From the NCBI GenBank assembly GCA_963931165.1, contig OZ006985.1, positions 1,751,258-1,815,257 on the forward strand: DNA of 64,000 nucleotides, given 5' to 3'. Shown one piece after another: positions 16,996 through 24,091 of this stretch. The notes beneath the pieces were generated by a model that saw nothing but the letters and a program-made list of their open reading frames with translations, was not told the origin of the DNA and did no database searches. The first letter of the stretch is position 1. The number at the start of each line of letters is the position of its first letter. Made by a program: the position numbers and the translations under genes. This stretch comes from Ornithoclostridium sp944380285. Lineage in GTDB: Bacteria > Bacillota > Clostridia > Christensenellales > UBA3700.

Positions 16996-18489
16996 ATGGA
17001 CAAAATAGGTTTTGACAGCAAAAAGTATCTGACAATGCAATCGGAATGCATCGACAAGCGCATCAAGGAATTCGGCGGCAAACTCTACCTCGAATTCGGC
17101 GGCAAGCTGTTCGACGACTTTCACGCTTCGCGCGTGCTGCCCGGCTTTGCGCCCGACAACAAGATCGTCATGCTGCAAGAGCTCAAAGACAAGGCGGAGG
17201 TCGTCATCGTCATCAACAGCAACGACATCGCCGCCAACAAGCTGCGCGCCGACCTCGGGATCACCTATGACGAGGACGTGCTCCGATTGATCGACATCTT
17301 CCGCAGCAAAGAGCTTTATGTCGGCAGCGTCGTGCTTTCGCAATTCGACGAAAAGAATGTCAAAGCTATCGCTTTCAAACACAGGCTCGAAAAATTGGGG
17401 CTCAAAGTCTACCGCCACTACCACATCGAGGGCTATCCCCACAACATTTCGCACATCGTCAGCGACGAGGGCTACGGCAAGAACGAATATATCGAGACGA
17501 CAAAGCAGCTTGTCGTCATCACCGCCCCCGGTCCAGGCAGCGGCAAGATGGCGACATGCCTGTCGCAGCTCTACCACGACTACAAGCGCGGCGTCAAAGC
17601 GGGATATGCAAAGTACGAGACATTCCCTGTCTGGAACCTGCCGCTCGACCACCCGGTCAACATCGCCTACGAGGCGGCGACCGCCGACCTCAACGACGTC
17701 AATATGATCGACCCCTACCATTTGAGCGCATATGGCAAGGTCGCGGTCAACTACAACCGCGACATCGAGATCTTCCCCGTGCTCAACGCACTGTTCGAAA
17801 AGCTGATGGGTCACTCCCCTTACAAGTCGCCGACAGACATGGGCGTCAATATGGCGGGCTACGCGATCTGCGACGACGAAGTTTGCTGCGAGGCGAGCAA
17901 ACAGGAGATCATTCGCCGCTACTACAAGGCGATCGTCGCCCAGCGCCGCGGCAACAACAACGATGTCGAGGTCGGCAAGATCGCTTTGATTATGGACAAA
18001 TTGGGACTGACGACAGACTATCGCCACGTCGTCAAACCGGCGCTCGACTGCGAAAAGCGCACCGGCACCCCAGCCGCGGCGATCGAACTGCCGGACGGCA
18101 AGATCGTCACCGGCAAGACGTCGTCGCTGTTCGGATGCTCGTCCGCGATGCTGCTCAACGCGCTCAAAGAACTCGCGCACATCGACGACGACATCAATCT
18201 GCTTTCGCCCATTGCGATCGAACCGATACAGGAACTCAAAACGGGGCTTCTGGGCAGCCGCAACCCCCGTCTGCACACAGACGAAGTGCTGATCGCGCTG
18301 TCCATCTCGGCGGCGACGAACGACGTCGCCAAAAAGGCGCTCAAACAGGTGCGCAAGCTCAAGGGCTGCCAAGTGCACACGACGGTCATCCTCTCCCCCG
18401 TCGACGAGACGATATTCCGCAAACTCGGCGTGGACGTGACCAGCGAGCCCATCTATTCGACCAAACAACTTTACCACAAGGCAAAGTAA
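16996..18489 (+). CDS. DUF1846 family protein
   Basis: 497 aa, the usual full length for DUF1846 (PF08903) proteins of Bacillota. Recognised from the N-terminus (IGFDSKKYLTMQ, IKEFGGKLYLEFGGKLFDD), the glycine-rich APGPGSGKMATCLSQLYHDY segment around residue 177 and the conserved RGNNNDVEVGKIALIMDKLG region. The family is cytoplasmic and its biochemical role is not settled; the Gly-rich loop suggests nucleotide binding. GAGG lies 4 nt before the ATG. TATAAT at 16939-16944 suggests a divergent promoter with apbE, although no good -35 box is spaced from it. Followed by a strong terminator. Confidence 0.92.
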   Translation: MDKIGFDSKKYLTMQSECIDKRIKEFGGKLYLEFGGKLFDDFHASRVLPGFAPDNKIVMLQELKDKAEVVIVINSNDIAANKLRADLGITYDEDVLRLIDIFRSKELYVGSVVLSQFDEKNVKAIAFKHRLEKLGLKVYRHYHIEGYPHNISHIVSDEGYGKNEYIETTKQLVVITAPGPGSGKMATCLSQLYHDYKRGVKAGYAKYETFPVWNLPLDHPVNIAYEAATADLNDVNMIDPYHLSAYGKVAVNYNRDIEIFPVLNALFEKLMGHSPYKSPTDMGVNMAGYAICDDEVCCEASKQEIIRRYYKAIVAQRRGNNNDVEVGKIALIMDKLGLTTDYRHVVKPALDCEKRTGTPAAAIELPDGKIVTGKTSSLFGCSSAMLLNALKELAHIDDDINLLSPIAIEPIQELKTGLLGSRNPRLHTDEVLIALSISAATNDVAKKALKQVRKLKGCQVHTTVILSPVDETIFRKLGVDVTSEPIYSTKQLYHKAK

Positions 18490-18508
18490 GCGCAAATGAC
18501 AAACCAAC

Positions 18509-18536
18509 AGCGCGCCGTTTCGGGCGCGCTTTTTTG
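18509..18536 (+). terminator. Rho-independent terminator after the DUF1846 gene
   Basis: Stem AGCGCGCC / GGCGCGCT with a 6-nt loop and a T6 run. The 335-bp gap to rubrerythrin contains only this and the opposing terminator. Confidence 0.9.
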
Positions 18537-18759
18537 CGTCCGTTTTTCGTCTTGCATCCAATTTTGAACGAAAACGCTTATTTTTTCGCTCAATAATTTT
18601 CGAGACGCTCGCGCCCGATCGTGCAAAAATATGAACATCGTCAAATTTGCGGCATTTTTCGGCAAATCTATCGTCAAATTCGTTGAAAAGTGCTTGTAAA
18701 TGTTGAACTTTTCCGACTTTCAAAAACTTGCGCTCCGCGCAAAACTTGCATATGCCGCA

Positions 18760-18792
18760 AAAAATATCCGCGCCGCAAATTCGCGACGCGGA
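18760..18792 (-). terminator. Rho-independent terminator of the fur-rubrerythrin operon
   Basis: Minus strand TCCGCGTCGC / GCGGCGCGGA stem (10 bp, one G-U), 6-nt loop, followed by TATTTTTTG. Confidence 0.85.
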
Positions 18793-18824
18793 AATTTTGC
18801 AATATACGGCGTGTCGCCGCCAAA

Positions 18825-19370
18825 TTATTTCTTGAAATATCTGTTGTACAGCCCTTGGAAGCCGCAGCCGTGGCGAGCCTCGTCCTTTGCCATCTCGTGG
18901 ACGGTGTCGTGGACGGCGTCATAGCCAAGCTCTTTGGCGCGCTTTGCGATCTTCATCTTGCCGGAGCAAGCGCCGTTCTCCGCCTCCATGCGCATCTTGA
19001 CGTTGGTCTTGGTGTCGGCGGTCAGCACTTCGCCCAAAAGTTCCGCAAACTTGGCGGCGTGTTCCGCCTCCTCGAACGCGTATCTCTTGAACGCCTCTGC
19101 GATCTCGGGATAGCCTTCGCGCTCCGCCTGTCTGCTCATCGCGAGGTACATGCCGACCTCGGAGCACTCGCCGTTGAAGTTCTCGCGCAAGCCCTGCACG
19201 ACCTCTTCGTCGAGACCTTTCGCAACGCCGACTCTGTGCTCGTCCGCCCAGCTGAGCTCCTCGCTCATCTTGTCGAACTTGCTCGCCGGAGCGCCGCAGA
19301 TGGGGCACTTTTCGGGCGGATTGTCGCCCTCGTGAACATAACCGCAAATGGTGCAAACGTATTTTGCCAT
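18825..19370 (-). CDS. Rubrerythrin with N-terminal rubredoxin domain (reverse rubrerythrin)
   Basis: 181 aa. Residues 1-35 are a rubredoxin-like domain (CTICGYVHEG and CPICGAP; Cx2C pairs). The rest is the ferritin-like diiron domain with the EEAEHAAKF and KDEARHG ligand motifs. The domain order is the reverse of classical rubrerythrin, as in clostridial reverse rubrerythrins, which reduce H2O2 and O2 with electrons from NADH via rubredoxin-type partners. GGAGG precedes the ATG, 21 nt after the fur/perR stop, so the peroxide regulator and detoxifying enzyme are co-transcribed. Confidence 0.94.
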   Translation of the reverse strand: MAKYVCTICGYVHEGDNPPEKCPICGAPASKFDKMSEELSWADEHRVGVAKGLDEEVVQGLRENFNGECSEVGMYLAMSRQAEREGYPEIAEAFKRYAFEEAEHAAKFAELLGEVLTADTKTNVKMRMEAENGACSGKMKIAKRAKELGYDAVHDTVHEMAKDEARHGCGFQGLYNRYFKK

Positions 19371-19391
19371 AATATTATCCTCCGATTGGTT

Positions 19392-19802
19392 TTATTGATC
19401 AGATCGTGAGATCTTGATTTGTTTTGTTGATCGGCAGTCGGGACAGACATCGGTGAAGAGCAACGACCAGCCTTGATAGCCGCGCCTTTCGCACTCTCCG
19501 TCCAAAGCCTTGGCGATGACCCCGTCCGTGTCGCAATCGCTGACCTTGCCGCATATCGGGCAGACGGTGTGAAAGTGCGGAGTGACATCCGCGTCATACC
19601 TGTCCTTGCCCTGCGCGACGTTGATCTTGATCGCCCTGCCCTGTTCGACGAGCAATTCGAGGTTGCGATAGACGGTCGCGAGCCCTATGCCCGGGAGCAC
19701 ATCCCTACAACGGCGGTATACCCAATCAGCGCTCGGGTGAGTCTTGGTGGACTTGAGCACCTGATAGACCGTCTCGCGTTGTACCGAATAATTGCCTGCC
19801 AT
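19392..19802 (-). CDS. Fur-family regulator, probably PerR-like
   Basis: 136 aa. Winged-helix DNA-binding domain with HPSADWVYRRCR and GLATVYRNLELLVEQG, then a dimer/metal domain with RYDADVTPHFHTVCPICGKVSDC and a distal CPDC, giving the paired CxxC structural zinc site of Fur/PerR proteins. The pairing with rubrerythrin favours a PerR (peroxide) role over iron uptake control, but the Asp/His choice at the sensing site cannot be settled by eye. A perfect palindrome upstream of its promoter indicates autoregulation. Confidence 0.92.
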   Translation of the reverse strand: MAGNYSVQRETVYQVLKSTKTHPSADWVYRRCRDVLPGIGLATVYRNLELLVEQGRAIKINVAQGKDRYDADVTPHFHTVCPICGKVSDCDTDGVIAKALDGECERRGYQGWSLLFTDVCPDCRSTKQIKISRSDQ

Positions 19803-19819
19803 ATCTCTACCTTGACATC

Positions 19820-19848
19820 ATTATATCAAAGCAAATTGAGCTTGTCAA
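19820..19848 (-). promoter_or_regulatory. Consensus promoter of the fur/perR-rubrerythrin operon
   Basis: Minus strand perfect TTGACA (19848-19843), 17-nt spacer, perfect TATAAT (19825-19820), 17 nt before the start codon. Confidence 0.85.
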
Positions 19849-19855
19849 GCAAAAT

Positions 19856-19870
19856 TGAGAATGATTCTCA
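19856..19870. promoter_or_regulatory. Fur/PerR-type operator
   Basis: TGAGAATGATTCTCA, a perfect 7-1-7 inverted repeat of the Fur/Per box design (compare TGATAATNATTATCA). It lies 7 bp upstream of the -35 box, so regulation of this operon by its own first gene is likely. Confidence 0.8.
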
Positions 19871-19955
19871 TTTTATTTACATCAAATCATTCTTCGATGT
19901 CGTCCTATTGCCGGTGCGCTTGCAGGCGCCCGTGTTATGTCTTCAAACTACGGAT

Positions 19956-20141
19956 TTACAGTGATATCCGCTTGTATTTCCGCACAGACAGCGTCAAAAA
20001 CGCAGCAATCGCGAGCGCGCAGAGCGCAAGTTGCACCCAATAGGGATATTCTCTGAATCCGGCGAGCGAAAACGCGACGCCGAAGAGCGGGATCTGCAGA
20101 AGCAGCGTCGGACCGTATATTGCAAAAACGGCGCAAAACAT
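19956..20141 (-). pseudogene. Possible fragment of a membrane protein
   Basis: An open frame of 61 codons encoding a hydrophobic segment of membrane-protein character (WVQLALCALAIAAFLTL) and a basic end (SVRKYKRISL). Its only ATG lies in the loop of the bidirectional terminator at 20124-20160 and has no ribosome site, so it is more likely the tail of a decayed gene than a functional ORF. No family is recognised. Confidence 0.3.
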
Positions 20142-20160
20142 GAGTTTTGCGCCGTTTTAT
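20124..20160. terminator. Bidirectional terminator after the ABC operon
   Basis: Perfect 15-bp stem, 20125-20139 with 20144-20158 (core CGGCGCAAAAC), ATGA loop, with T-runs when read in either direction. Confidence 0.8.
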
Positions 20161-20199
20161 CATGCCGTCCGAGTCGGCTTCGGTATTCTTTTGACATTA

Positions 20200-20814
20200 T
20201 CAATATTCTTTTGACCTTATTATCCTCGCGGTAAGTTCCGCCGAACCTGCGACCACGGCGGCGCCCGCTATCGGCGACAGCCACGACAATGCGATCCCAG
20301 CCGCGGACGACCCGATACTTTCCAGATTCGTGAACGATCCGAAAAACGCGACCGCTCCTATCATGGCGACGAGCATTATTATCACTCCCACCACTCTGCC
20401 GTGTTCGGCTCCGAATTTGATATACAGCGGTATCATGACCGACAGCATCACGAGCATGATGGCGAACATGATCGGGATCCCTTCCCACGGAAGATCTTTG
20501 TCTTGTATAAAAGTCATTGCGACCGCGGAAAGGCAGCTCAATACAAAGCACGCCGATACCGGTATCACGAACTTGCTCCACGCCAGTTTTCTCGGCGAAC
20601 ATCCGCTCGCCAGCGCGAATTTGAACCACTTGTCCTTGTCGTCGTAGGCTATCGACACGGCGGGATAGCTTACGGATACGAATATCCCTATCCCCAGAAA
20701 AAAGCCTTCGTTGCCCATCACCGCTCCTATCACGAACAGCACCGCAGCGATGAGCGCATACCATTTGAATATCGCCTTCGAGGTCTCCCATTCTTTGATC
20801 AGCAGTCCTTTCAT
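20200..20814 (-). CDS. ABC-2 type transporter permease
   Basis: 204 aa, about six hydrophobic segments spread over the length (for example YALIAAVLFVIGAVMG, VIMLVAMIGAVAFFGSF). It resembles the small ABC-2 membrane subunits found with YtrA-type GntR regulators. Its ATG overlaps the ATPase stop codon (ATGA). It would form the membrane part of an exporter; the substrate is unknown, with envelope stress or peptide antibiotics being typical for such operons. Codon choice (ATA, GGA) differs from the neighbouring chromosomal genes. Confidence 0.85.
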   Translation of the reverse strand: MKGLLIKEWETSKAIFKWYALIAAVLFVIGAVMGNEGFFLGIGIFVSVSYPAVSIAYDDKDKWFKFALASGCSPRKLAWSKFVIPVSACFVLSCLSAVAMTFIQDKDLPWEGIPIMFAIMLVMLSVMIPLYIKFGAEHGRVVGVIIMLVAMIGAVAFFGSFTNLESIGSSAAGIALSWLSPIAGAAVVAGSAELTARIIRSKEY

Positions 20815-21659
20815 TTTTCCTCTCCTTTGATATAAAACAGCATTATGTCTTCTATGCCCGCCCTCTCGTACGGCAATCCGCACTTTTCCGCAACGCTCCT
20901 GTCCATCAGCACCGACAGCGAATAAGGCGTGCGCCTTACTCTGATCACCGATCCCTGCGGAAGCTGTGCGAGCTGTTCGTCGCTGCAACCCGCGACCGCA
21001 TATCCGTCGCGCAGTTCGTCGGAGGTCTTGCGGAACACTATCTTGCCTCCGTGGATAAAGACGACGTGATCGCATATCTTTCTGAGATCCTCGACGATAT
21101 GCGAAGACATGAGCACGGCGTGTTCGTCGTCGGTCACGAACTCGTACAGCAGATCCAATATCTCGTCCCGCGCGACCGGATCCAGACCGCTCGTAGCCTC
21201 GTCGAGTATCAGCAGTTTGGCGCCGTGCGACATCGCGACCGCGATCGCCGTCTTCATCTTCATGCCCTTGGACAGTTTGCCTATCTCCTTGTCTGCGGGC
21301 AGCGCGAACCTGCGCATCAACTCCGCATATCGCGCGCCGTCCCATCCCGCGATCATTCCTCCCATGATATTGCCTACCTTTTTGACGGTCACGCTCTCGG
21401 GAAGACACACGTCGTCCAGTACGACGCCGATCCGCGATTTTTCCGCGCCCGTGATCGTAGTGACGTCTTTGCCGAATATCTCAACTCTGCCCCGATCGGG
21501 CTTCATGAGCCCCAGAGCCGCCTTCAATACGGTGGTCTTACCGGCGCCGTTCTCGCCTATCAATCCGACAACGCTCCCTCCGGGAACGCTGAAACTCACA
21601 TTGTCGAGAGTAAAATTCGGATAATTCTTTGTCAGATTTTCGATTTTCAATGCGTCCAT
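20811..21659 (-). CDS. ABC transporter ATP-binding protein
   Basis: 282 aa. Walker A GENGAGKTT at about residues 37-45, a signature segment LSKGMKMKTAIA in place of canonical LSGGQ, Walker B LLILDEATSGLDP and the H-loop at LMSSHIVEDL. The C-terminal third is the longer tail typical of ABC-2 export ATPases. One base separates its ATG from the GntR stop. Pairs with the permease directly downstream. Confidence 0.92.
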   Translation of the reverse strand: MDALKIENLTKNYPNFTLDNVSFSVPGGSVVGLIGENGAGKTTVLKAALGLMKPDRGRVEIFGKDVTTITGAEKSRIGVVLDDVCLPESVTVKKVGNIMGGMIAGWDGARYAELMRRFALPADKEIGKLSKGMKMKTAIAVAMSHGAKLLILDEATSGLDPVARDEILDLLYEFVTDDEHAVLMSSHIVEDLRKICDHVVFIHGGKIVFRKTSDELRDGYAVAGCSDEQLAQLPQGSVIRVRRTPYSLSVLMDRSVAEKCGLPYERAGIEDIMLFYIKGEEK

Positions 21660-21660
21660 A

Positions 21661-22032
21661 TCATTCTCCCATCAGCAATTCCAAAGCCGCGCGCAGTTCG
21701 TCGTCGCTTATACCGCCTATCCGCGCCAGTTCCACCGCCTCGGTGAGTTTGCGCTCGACCTGTTTCAGCGTGTCCTCGCGGAACAGTTCTTCGTTGCGCG
21801 GAGCCACGAAGCTGCCCTTTCCCGTAACGGTATGTATGTAACCGTCCTTTTCGAGATCGCCGTATGCGCGCGCCGTAGTTATCACGCTTATTTTAAGCGC
21901 CTGCGCAAGACTTCGTATCGTAGGCAGAGCCTCTCCCTCTTTCAGTTCCCCCGACATTATCTTGACCTTGATCTGAGTATAGATCTGTTCGTACAGCGGT
22001 CTGTCGGAAGAATTGCTTATCGTCAGCTGCAT
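21661..22032 (-). CDS. GntR-family regulator, YtrA type
   Basis: 123 aa. N-terminal winged helix (PLYEQIYTQIKVKIMSGEL, EGEALPTIRSLAQALKIS, TTARAYGDLEKDGYIHTVTG) followed by only about 45 residues of helix, the short C-terminus that defines YtrA-type regulators. These repress a downstream ABC transporter operon, which is exactly the layout here. GGAGTGA precedes the ATG. A 29-bp palindrome covers its promoter's -10 box. Confidence 0.9.
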   Translation of the reverse strand: MQLTISNSSDRPLYEQIYTQIKVKIMSGELKEGEALPTIRSLAQALKISVITTARAYGDLEKDGYIHTVTGKGSFVAPRNEELFREDTLKQVERKLTEAVELARIGGISDDELRAALELLMGE

Positions 22033-22046
22033 TTGTCACTCCACGA

Positions 22047-22075
22047 ATATTGTATATATTGATTATATACAATAT
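22047..22075. promoter_or_regulatory. Palindromic operator of the GntR-ABC operon
   Basis: Two perfect 12-bp arms, ATATTGTATATA (22047-22058) and TATATACAATAT (22064-22075), around TTGAT. The -10 box lies inside it, so binding would block RNA polymerase. It is the only strong palindrome near the regulator gene. Confidence 0.75.
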
Positions 22076-22090
22076 GATAAATATTGTCAA
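22062..22090 (-). promoter_or_regulatory. Promoter of the GntR-ABC operon
   Basis: Minus strand perfect TTGACA (22090-22085), 17-nt spacer, perfect TATAAT (22067-22062), 30 nt before the regulator ATG. Confidence 0.85.
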
Positions 22091-22230
22091 CACTAACTCA
22101 TAATTTTTTATAATTTTTTTCAAAGATCAAATATATTCCCGCTATCACGGTAAAATCGTGAGCGTATTCTCTCCTATCGTGAAGGTATTCGCCCCTGACG
22201 GGAATGTTATCCCATGCTGCCGTGATCAAG

Positions 22231-22256
22231 CAAAAAGACCGCGCATTCGCGCGGTC
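22231..22256 (-). terminator. Rho-independent terminator of the glycogen operon
   Basis: Minus strand GACCGCGC / GCGCGGTC with a GAAT loop and five T, 29 nt after the last gene of the operon. Confidence 0.9.
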
Positions 22257-22284
22257 CGCATGAGCAAATAACCGTCTTCCGAAC

Positions 22285-24090
22285 TTATTTTTCTCTTCTG
22301 CCCTCGAATATTGCCGCCTCGAAAGGTCCGAGAGCGTCGATAGATCCGCCCGTCAAAAGGTCGGTCATGCCGGCGTATTCGCCGAGCGGCTTGCTCTCGC
22401 CGGAATTGTTGGCGACGACGGTCAATTGCTTGACGCGAGCGGTGCGGACGAGGATCAAAAGCCCGTCTTTGACAAAGAGATCGATGTCTCCCGTGACCTG
22501 CGGCTTGTGCGACGCGCGCACGGCGGCGAGGCGGCGGTAGAACGCGAGCGTGTCTTCGTCGGCGTCGTCCCACGCCATCGGCATGCGATTGAGCGGATCT
22601 TCATAGCCCTGCATCGCGATCTCGTCGCCGTAATATATCGACGGGATGCCGGGCAGCATGAATTGCAGCGTCGCGGCGACGCGGACGCGCGCCTTGGCTT
22701 CGTCCAAGATCGCGCCGTCGAGACGGACGTGCGCCCTCTCCTCTTTGGTCATCACGGACGCGTCGAAGTCGGCGAGCGCGTTCAGCGCGCGCACGGTGTC
22801 GTGAGTGCCGATCAGCGTCATGCAGCAATCGAGCGCGCTCTTGGGATAGTGGTTGCAGATGACCTTGACCGCGTCGCAGAACTCGCCGGCGTCGCCGCCC
22901 TTGGCGTATGCGAGGATCGCCTCTTTGAACGGATAGTTCATCACGCCGTCGAGCTCACCGCCCAGCAGATAGTGGCGGCGTTTGCCGTAGCTGATCTTGT
23001 TGGACGCGTCCTCCCAGACCTCGCCGATCACGGCGGCGTCGGGGTCGACACTCTTGATCGCGCGGCGGATGTCGCGGACGGTCTTTTCGGGCAGCTCGTC
23101 GACGACGTCGAGCCTCCAGCCCTTGACGCCCATCGCGGTCCACTTTTTGATGACGCCGCCCTTGTGCAAGACGAGTTTTCGCCAGCCCTCGGCGTCCTTG
23201 TTGACGGTCGGGCAGACGGTCACGCCCCACCAGCTGTCATAGCCGTCAGGCCAATCGTAGAAGCGGTACCAATCGTAGTATTTGCTGCTCTTGGACTGAT
23301 AAGCGCCGACGGAGTCGTATCTGCCGAACTTGTTGAAGTAGCGGCTGTCCGCGCCGGTGTGGTTGAACACTCCGTCCAAAATGACGGAGATGCCCCTCTC
23401 CGCCGCCCTCTCGACCAGCTCGCGGAACTTGTCCTCGGTGCCGAGAAGAGGATCGATCTTGAGATAGTCGCCGGTGTCATAGCGGTGGTTGGACGACGAC
23501 TCGAAGATGGGCGACAGATAGATCGCGCTTACGCGGAGCGACTCGAGATAGTCGAGCTTGTCGATGATCCCCTGCAAATTGCCGCCGTAGAAGTCGTTGG
23601 CGCGGTACACGCCGTCGGGGTCGCGCAATGTGGGCGGCTCGTTCCACTCCTTTTGCACGCCGTGCGGCACGACGCCCAGGTCTTCGCCCTTGCAAAATCT
23701 GTCGACAAAGATGTGATAGATCGTGCCGCCTTTGAGCGCGGACGGGGTGCGGAAAGTCTTGGAATAGACCGTCAATTGATAGTCTTCGCTCTCCCCTTTG
23801 CGCTTGAAGAAGATGCCAAGCTCGGTGTCCAGCTCGAAGCGGTACCAATACAGCCCCGGCTTGTCGATGCGGACGTTGCCGCAGAAGCGGCTGACGCCGT
23901 CCTCTTTGTCTATGTAAGAAAGCGGCGAGACGACGAGGCTTTCGCCGTCGTCGTCCGAGATGATCACATTGATGCGATTGATGAAGACTCCGTCCTTTGC
24001 AAAGACGGTGAACGCGACCTTCGCGCCCGCTTTGACCGCCCCGAACGGGGACTTGCATTGCACGGAGTTTTCGTCGTAACGGATTTGCAT
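22285..24090 (-). CDS. GH13 alpha-glucosidase/neopullulanase-type enzyme
   Basis: 601 aa. N-terminal beta-sandwich (about 1-110), then a GH13 (beta/alpha)8 barrel with the four conserved regions: DGVFNHTG, GWRLDVVDE (nucleophile Asp), IGEVWED (acid/base Glu) and LIGTHDT (transition-state Asp). A C-terminal beta domain closes the protein. The layout fits cyclomaltodextrinase/neopullulanase or a maltodextrin glucosidase. As the last gene of the glycogen operon, one base after the glgP stop, it probably trims the limit dextrins or branches left by GlgP. There is no signal peptide, so it acts on intracellular glucan. Confidence 0.9.
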   Translation of the reverse strand: MQIRYDENSVQCKSPFGAVKAGAKVAFTVFAKDGVFINRINVIISDDDGESLVVSPLSYIDKEDGVSRFCGNVRIDKPGLYWYRFELDTELGIFFKRKGESEDYQLTVYSKTFRTPSALKGGTIYHIFVDRFCKGEDLGVVPHGVQKEWNEPPTLRDPDGVYRANDFYGGNLQGIIDKLDYLESLRVSAIYLSPIFESSSNHRYDTGDYLKIDPLLGTEDKFRELVERAAERGISVILDGVFNHTGADSRYFNKFGRYDSVGAYQSKSSKYYDWYRFYDWPDGYDSWWGVTVCPTVNKDAEGWRKLVLHKGGVIKKWTAMGVKGWRLDVVDELPEKTVRDIRRAIKSVDPDAAVIGEVWEDASNKISYGKRRHYLLGGELDGVMNYPFKEAILAYAKGGDAGEFCDAVKVICNHYPKSALDCCMTLIGTHDTVRALNALADFDASVMTKEERAHVRLDGAILDEAKARVRVAATLQFMLPGIPSIYYGDEIAMQGYEDPLNRMPMAWDDADEDTLAFYRRLAAVRASHKPQVTGDIDLFVKDGLLILVRTARVKQLTVVANNSGESKPLGEYAGMTDLLTGGSIDALGPFEAAIFEGRREK

Positions 24091-24091
24091 A

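Noticed and set aside
22130..22225. Two short direct repeats (ATCGTGANGNGTATTC) downstream of the glycogen operon
   Set aside because: Only two imperfect copies with no spacer regularity; too little to call a CRISPR or tandem array.
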